Positions 53,050 to 56,915 of a stretch of 56,915 nt of DNA are shown piece after piece (positions within the stretch are counted from its first letter, which is position 1; each line of letters starts with the position of its first letter). Below the pieces are notes generated by a model that did no database searches, was not told where the DNA came from, and worked only from the letters and a program-made list of their open reading frames with translations. Source of the DNA: a virus. The stretch spans positions 1 through 56,915 of the IMG/VR virus record IMGVR_UViG_3300007735_000758. One strand, given 5' to 3'. The position numbers and the translations under genes are program-made.

Positions 53050-55818
53050 TTACATCGCTACCCAGGCACCGTTGATTCGGCCCTGCATCTGGTTGTCGGT
53101 CGTGTTGTAGATAATCATGCCGTTTACCGCAGTGAGCGCGTTTCGTTCCGTTGTCGTAAGGCGCGGCACAAGTAATGCGCCAGTAGTACCAGCGATCTCT
53201 AATCTTGCCGACGCCGCCGGACTCGCCGTTCCAATACCGACGTTGCCGCCGTTGGTGATTTGCATACGCTCCGTCAGCGTGGCAATGTTTCCCCCCGTGC
53301 CACTCGGGGCGGTGAAGATCTTTGTGTCCCCAGCGGTAAGCTGCAATAAAGAGGCCGCTCCGGTGTTTAAGTACCTCCAGTTAACCCCGTCGAAGCGGAG
53401 ATTATTCCCGATATCCGACGATGCGCTGCCACCGTCAAGAGCGTTAATGATAGTGTAATTGCCAATTGCCAACTTGCCCTGAGGGCTCGCCGTTCCGATA
53501 CCGACGTTCCCATCTTTGTTGATTCTGACTCGCTCAGAGCCATTGGAGCTGAAGTTGGTACTCGTGTAGAATACCATCTCCATGCCATTCCCATCAGAGT
53601 TGAACGTGGCTCCAAGGCGAACCGGAGATGCGCTTTGATTGACGTAGTTCCAGTCTATTGAATTTACTGCGGTGACACCACTGTAGGTGGCGCTAAGGGT
53701 CAGGCCAGCGGTTACAGCAGGGCCAGTGATGGTCCCAACATTGGTGTTCAGGATCGAGCGGATAGTTGATCCAGTTCCAATACCGATATTTCCGCTGGCG
53801 TTAATGCGCATGCGCTCAGTTAACGATGTGTCACCTGTGGCATTTCGTGTGGAAAACGCAAGATCGCTTTGTCCATTGGTGAAACCACTGACCAATAAAC
53901 TTTTTATGGCACAACCAGGAACAGCTCCATTGGTGACTTGGGCAGCGAACAACAGCGCGCCACCATTTCCAGGAGAGACACCAGTATCGGCGATTAAAAT
54001 CGAACCTCCCTTGTTTCCAGAGTCTGTAAGTGCAGCGGTTGTCTGACCAGAACCACTGACCTGCGTCTGATAAGCCGGATTCGTTGTTCCAATACCGACG
54101 TTGCCGCTGGAGTCGATACGCATCTTCTCAGAGCCACCGCCCTCGCTAAATACCAACGCATTGTTTGCTGAGTTCGAGCCAATCCAATAGGCAGAACCGC
54201 TAGAGTACCCCACGCCAACGGCATAGGGTTCGCTATTTGCTACAAATACCGATCTTCCGCCAGATACATGGAGCCTATAAGATGGAGTCGTTCCAATGCC
54301 AACATTGCCGCCGTAACCTTGCAAAGTTAAATTTGACGCCACCGCACCACCGTTAAAATTCACACCCTGAATATACGGCGACCCATCTACGCTCGTAGCG
54401 CCGACTGCTAACTGATATCCGCTGGAAGCATTGGCACGAACCGTGAAGCCAGCGTTTGAGTTTGAGGTGGCAAGCGTACTGGCAGATTGGTTCAACGACC
54501 CAACTACAACCAGCTTTGCGTTAGTTGATTCTGTCGCAGGACTCGCCGTCCCAATGCCGACATTGCCGCCGTTCTGAAGCCGCATTACTTCAGTCGCGCC
54601 GTTGTTCCCCGCCTGGAAGATAATATCCGCGCCAGTCGTGCCAACGCCAGAGGTGGACCGCAGGGTAAGAGTAGAGGTGGTTCCTGTGCCGCCGATAACA
54701 AGCGGAACAGTTGCGCTCGTTGTAATCGTAGGAGTCGCAATCGTAGGCGATGTGCCGAATACAAGCGCCCCACTACCCGTTTCGTCCGTTACCGCAGAAG
54801 CCAGATTCGCACTGGAAGGGGTAGCAAGGAACGTAGCAACATTAGACCCCAGGCCAGAGACACCCGTGCTAATCGGCAAACCCGTACAGTTCGTCAGTGT
54901 TCCAGAGGTCGGAGTGCCAAGAATTGGGGTTACCAGCGTAGGAGTGTTTGCAAATACATTAGCCCCAGTTCCCGTTTCATCCGTAAGTGCAGCAGCAAGA
55001 TTTGCGGAAGAAGGAGTAGCTAAAAAAGTAGCAACATTTGCCGCAAGACCGGATACACCTGTAGAAATTGGAAGCCCAGTGCAGTTTGTTAGGGTTCCAG
55101 AAGTTGGCGTACCCAAGAGCGGGGTGACCAACGTGGGGGAGGTAGCAAGAACGACAGAACCCGTACCCGTTACAGCACTAACCTGCGTACCGTTGATCCG
55201 CAAGACATTCCCGGCACCAGCAGTGTCAAGCGTCTTGTTCGTAAACGTATCGGTCGTAGCCTTGCCTACAAGCGTGTCTGTTGCGGCGGGAAGAGTAAGG
55301 GTACCTGAGGCCGTAGCATTCGCTTGCAACGTCGTGTTGCCGCTGCTAGAGCCAACAAACACAACTCCTGTAGCCTCCAACAGAGCAGTCAGCTTTAGGC
55401 TGGTTAAGACCTCTTTAGCGGAAGCACCCGACCCTGCACCGTTAAGATAAACAATCGACGAGTACCCAGGTTTGATCGTAACGGTAGAGCCAGATCCCTG
55501 CGAGATGATGACGTTCTGCCCACCTGTCGTATTGTTCTGGACAAAGTAATGCTTCTTAACCGTGTTCGGCGTAATGCTAACCGTATTCGCAGCAGCAAGC
55601 GTACCCGTAAAGCTGATTACCTTGTTCCTTCCATCGGCAGCAGTACCGTCAGGAATGTTTAAGGTATGCGTTGTACCCGTCAATGCAACAGCAACAAACC
55701 CATCAATCGCTGTATCGAACAAATCGAAGTTCGTGTTGGTAGTATTGCCCCAAGTACCAGACTGTTCACCTGTTGCAATCTTTTGGATCTTGTTATTAGA
55801 AGTATATGTAGAGGGCAT
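53050..55818 (-). CDS. Tail fibre / tailspike-like protein
   Basis: A 922-aa protein. The N-terminal portion (QKIATGEQSGTWGNTTNTNFDLFDTAI) is a typical virion-attachment domain. Residues about 230-360 hold two 65-aa repeats (GTPTSGTLTNCTGLPISTG). The long C-terminal part has many GNVGIGTxxP turns and MRIxxxGNVGIG units, the hallmark of trimeric beta-helical fibres. It ends with a small domain of the type IYNTTDNQMQGRINGAW. Its role is probably host adsorption. Confidence 0.85.
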   Translation of the reverse strand: MPSTYTSNNKIQKIATGEQSGTWGNTTNTNFDLFDTAIDGFVAVALTGTTHTLNIPDGTAADGRNKVISFTGTLAAANTVSITPNTVKKHYFVQNNTTGGQNVIISQGSGSTVTIKPGYSSIVYLNGAGSGASAKEVLTSLKLTALLEATGVVFVGSSSGNTTLQANATASGTLTLPAATDTLVGKATTDTFTNKTLDTAGAGNVLRINGTQVSAVTGTGSVVLATSPTLVTPLLGTPTSGTLTNCTGLPISTGVSGLAANVATFLATPSSANLAAALTDETGTGANVFANTPTLVTPILGTPTSGTLTNCTGLPISTGVSGLGSNVATFLATPSSANLASAVTDETGSGALVFGTSPTIATPTITTSATVPLVIGGTGTTSTLTLRSTSGVGTTGADIIFQAGNNGATEVMRLQNGGNVGIGTASPATESTNAKLVVVGSLNQSASTLATSNSNAGFTVRANASSGYQLAVGATSVDGSPYIQGVNFNGGAVASNLTLQGYGGNVGIGTTPSYRLHVSGGRSVFVANSEPYAVGVGYSSGSAYWIGSNSANNALVFSEGGGSEKMRIDSSGNVGIGTTNPAYQTQVSGSGQTTAALTDSGNKGGSILIADTGVSPGNGGALLFAAQVTNGAVPGCAIKSLLVSGFTNGQSDLAFSTRNATGDTSLTERMRINASGNIGIGTGSTIRSILNTNVGTITGPAVTAGLTLSATYSGVTAVNSIDWNYVNQSASPVRLGATFNSDGNGMEMVFYTSTNFSSNGSERVRINKDGNVGIGTASPQGKLAIGNYTIINALDGGSASSDIGNNLRFDGVNWRYLNTGAASLLQLTAGDTKIFTAPSGTGGNIATLTERMQITNGGNVGIGTASPAASARLEIAGTTGALLVPRLTTTERNALTAVNGMIIYNTTDNQMQGRINGAWVAM
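54745..55134 (-). repeat. Two 195-bp tandem repeats in the fibre gene
   Basis: Copies at 55134-54940 and 54939-54745 encode 65-aa units that start TLVTP.LGTPTSG and end with TDETG.GA.VF. The copies differ at several codons. A third partial unit start follows at its end. Confidence 0.75.
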
Positions 55819-55819
55819 A

Positions 55820-56251
55820 TTAGTTCGTTACAGAGCTAATCACTGCAATTGCAGTATTGGAGTTCGCGGTAGGGAATTGGATTGTCAACGTACCGGAAGA
55901 GACAGTCTTGTTGGTGCCGAAGTCTAAGACAAAAATAGACTTGTTGGATTTGGAAGAGTTGTACACAAGAGCGCCCCGGCAAGTAAACGAAGCAGAAGTC
56001 CAGCTTATATCGGCAAAGTCGAGGATCGTATAGATCCCGTCAGGAGTAACGGTAGCGGTCAACGTCTTCCCTCCAGCGGTATATCCCGTGCCGGATACTT
56101 CGTTCGTGGCGCTGTAGGCAGTCGTAGTGTTGTCGATGGTCGCAGAGTCTGTATACAGTGCGATCTTGATGACATCCGTAGAGAAATCGTGTACAGCAAG
56201 GAGCAGTTGCTCCTTAAACGAGTTGGTTACATAACTGCCTGTGAATGCCAT
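55820..56251 (-). CDS. Conserved virion protein next to the fibre gene
   Basis: A 143-aa beta-rich protein: MAFTGSYVTNSFKEQLLLAV, then DVIKIALYTDSATIDNTTTAYSATNEVSGTGYTAGG and LDFADISWTSASFTCRGALVYN. This sequence order is common in phage structural proteins near fibre genes. It ends IAVISSVTN. It overlaps the adaptor stop by one base, and its stop is 1 nt before the fibre start. Confidence 0.7.
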   Translation of the reverse strand: MAFTGSYVTNSFKEQLLLAVHDFSTDVIKIALYTDSATIDNTTTAYSATNEVSGTGYTAGGKTLTATVTPDGIYTILDFADISWTSASFTCRGALVYNSSKSNKSIFVLDFGTNKTVSSGTLTIQFPTANSNTAIAVISSVTN

Positions 56252-56907
56252 TAGCCGATATTCCTTTTGCTGTCAGGGTTCCTGTAGTTGTCCATTCTCT
56301 GCTCGTCTTCACAGACGTTCTTCAATTCAATCAGCCCAAGCTGATACAGCTTCTCGTACTGCTGCTGCATTTGAGGCTCACCCTTCAAGAAGGAATAGGC
56401 TTCAACAAGGCACCCGTAGAGCAACACTTGAGGGAAGTAGTTGCTGACCCATGTAATGTTGCTGCTTGCGCCAACAATCGTATCCGGGGTCTTGTAGTAG
56501 TAAAGAGTGTAAGTATAAGGTACGTCTGCTGATGGCGCTACAAGAAGTGTAGTGGATGAATCGCCAGATGACTGAATAGCGTAATACGAAGGAGGCCCCG
56601 TTGTGCCAGGAGAACTTCCTGTCACGCCATACGCCTCTGTTAGATACGAAGGCTCTTTAAGGAGAAGCCCAGTCTGGGTGCCTCCGATATTGACAAAGAC
56701 ACTCAGTGGCATAACGAAATCGCTGGGAGTCGTTATAGTCTGAGTTGTTACGTTGCCAGTAACGGAGGCCCTAGAGTCAGGAGACTTTACATCTCTGTTG
56801 ATACGCTGCTCTGCAAGCTGAATGATAGAATCCAGATTCGCAAGGAACGTGGTTTCGTCCGATTGAACGTAGTCCTGGATCTGCTGCTTGAGTTCAGCGT
56901 ATGTCAT
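56251..56907 (-). CDS. Adaptor-like protein spanning the circle junction
   Basis: A 218-aa protein starting MTYAELKQQIQDYVQSDETTF then LANLDSIIQLAEQRINRDVKSPD. Two beta stretches and a C-terminal helical segment (QQYEKLYQLGLIELKNVCEDEQRM) follow. This layout resembles phage adaptor proteins of the DUF6682 type. The upstream part of its start region is duplicated at 1-119. It follows the Gly/Lys-rich gene 137-1807 through the junction, with the stop of that gene 17 nt before this ATG. Confidence 0.75.
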   Translation of the reverse strand: MTYAELKQQIQDYVQSDETTFLANLDSIIQLAEQRINRDVKSPDSRASVTGNVTTQTITTPSDFVMPLSVFVNIGGTQTGLLLKEPSYLTEAYGVTGSSPGTTGPPSYYAIQSSGDSSTTLLVAPSADVPYTYTLYYYKTPDTIVGASSNITWVSNYFPQVLLYGCLVEAYSFLKGEPQMQQQYEKLYQLGLIELKNVCEDEQRMDNYRNPDSKRNIG

Positions 56908-56915
56908 GATGGTCT
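56789..56915. repeat. Terminal direct repeat, right copy (circular overlap)
   Basis: Identical to bases 1-127. Joining the two ends keeps the order of late genes unbroken and gives a circle of about 56,788 bp. Confidence 0.95.

Noticed and set aside
54602-55450. Plus-strand 282-aa Val/Pro-rich frame opposite the fibre
   Set aside because: Its low-complexity repeats mirror the fibre repeats; no start signal.

Overview
The window is a complete circular tailed-phage (Caudovirales) chromosome, almost certainly from a metagenome. The first 127 bases recur exactly as the last 127 bases, so the closed genome is about 56.8 kb. The reading frame that leaves one end re-enters at the other. The head genes (terminase, large portal, scaffold, major capsid), several adaptor and nozzle candidates, very large internal virion proteins, and the absence of tail sheath, tape-measure or baseplate genes all indicate a podovirus. 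The host cannot be read from the sequence. A bacterium, perhaps a freshwater or soil proteobacterium, is a guess from gene families only. No integrase, CI-like repressor, RNA polymerase, DNA polymerase or tRNA gene was recognised.

Late module (minus strand). One nearly unbroken leftward block starts with the large terminase at 12739 and runs down to position 137. It then passes through the circle junction and continues from 56907 to 35459. In transcription order it encodes: terminase, portal, GroES-like co-chaperonin, scaffold, major capsid, decoration-like proteins, small basic conserved proteins (DUF6496 and DUF5872 types), adaptor-like proteins, a fibre with GNVGIGT repeats, a ferritin-like DUF5856 protein, a 635-aa tail or nozzle protein, and the internal proteins (391, 1479, 446 and 2377 aa). 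The 1479-aa protein carries two tandem-repeat arrays. The 2377-aa protein carries two HExxH motifs.

Early and middle module (plus strand, about 13.7 to 35.5 kb). It opens with a promoter followed by about 640 nt of dyad-rich, gene-free DNA that looks like a large structured RNA. Three overlapping excisionase-type helix-turn-helix genes follow, then small accessory genes and a C5 cytosine methyltransferase. A second, almost coextensive reading frame lies inside the methyltransferase and starts in the same ATGTG. A terminator, a G-rich tract, the small terminase (minus) and a 1.2-kb repeat- and palindrome-filled non-coding region come next. The following operon (21.67 to 26.3 kb) holds a DUF7227-like protein, a Csx16-like protein (candidate anti-type III CRISPR ring nuclease), a short sliding-clamp-like protein, an HEIGH metallopeptidase and several tiny membrane proteins. 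Perfect palindromes sit just upstream of many of its ribosome binding sites, including repeated copies of TGTCCAAATTTGGACA.

Replication, recombination and lysis. A MoxR ATPase, a DUF3150-like protein and a DUF2201-type VWA metallopeptidase form a three-gene set. A T7 gp4-like primase-helicase on the minus strand follows. Then come an RHH regulator, a PD-(D/E)XK nuclease, an ERF annealing protein, a RuvC-like resolvase, a dUTPase and an M15 peptidase (endolysin candidate). The phage appears to bring its own primase-helicase, recombination set and clamp-like factor and to borrow the host polymerase.
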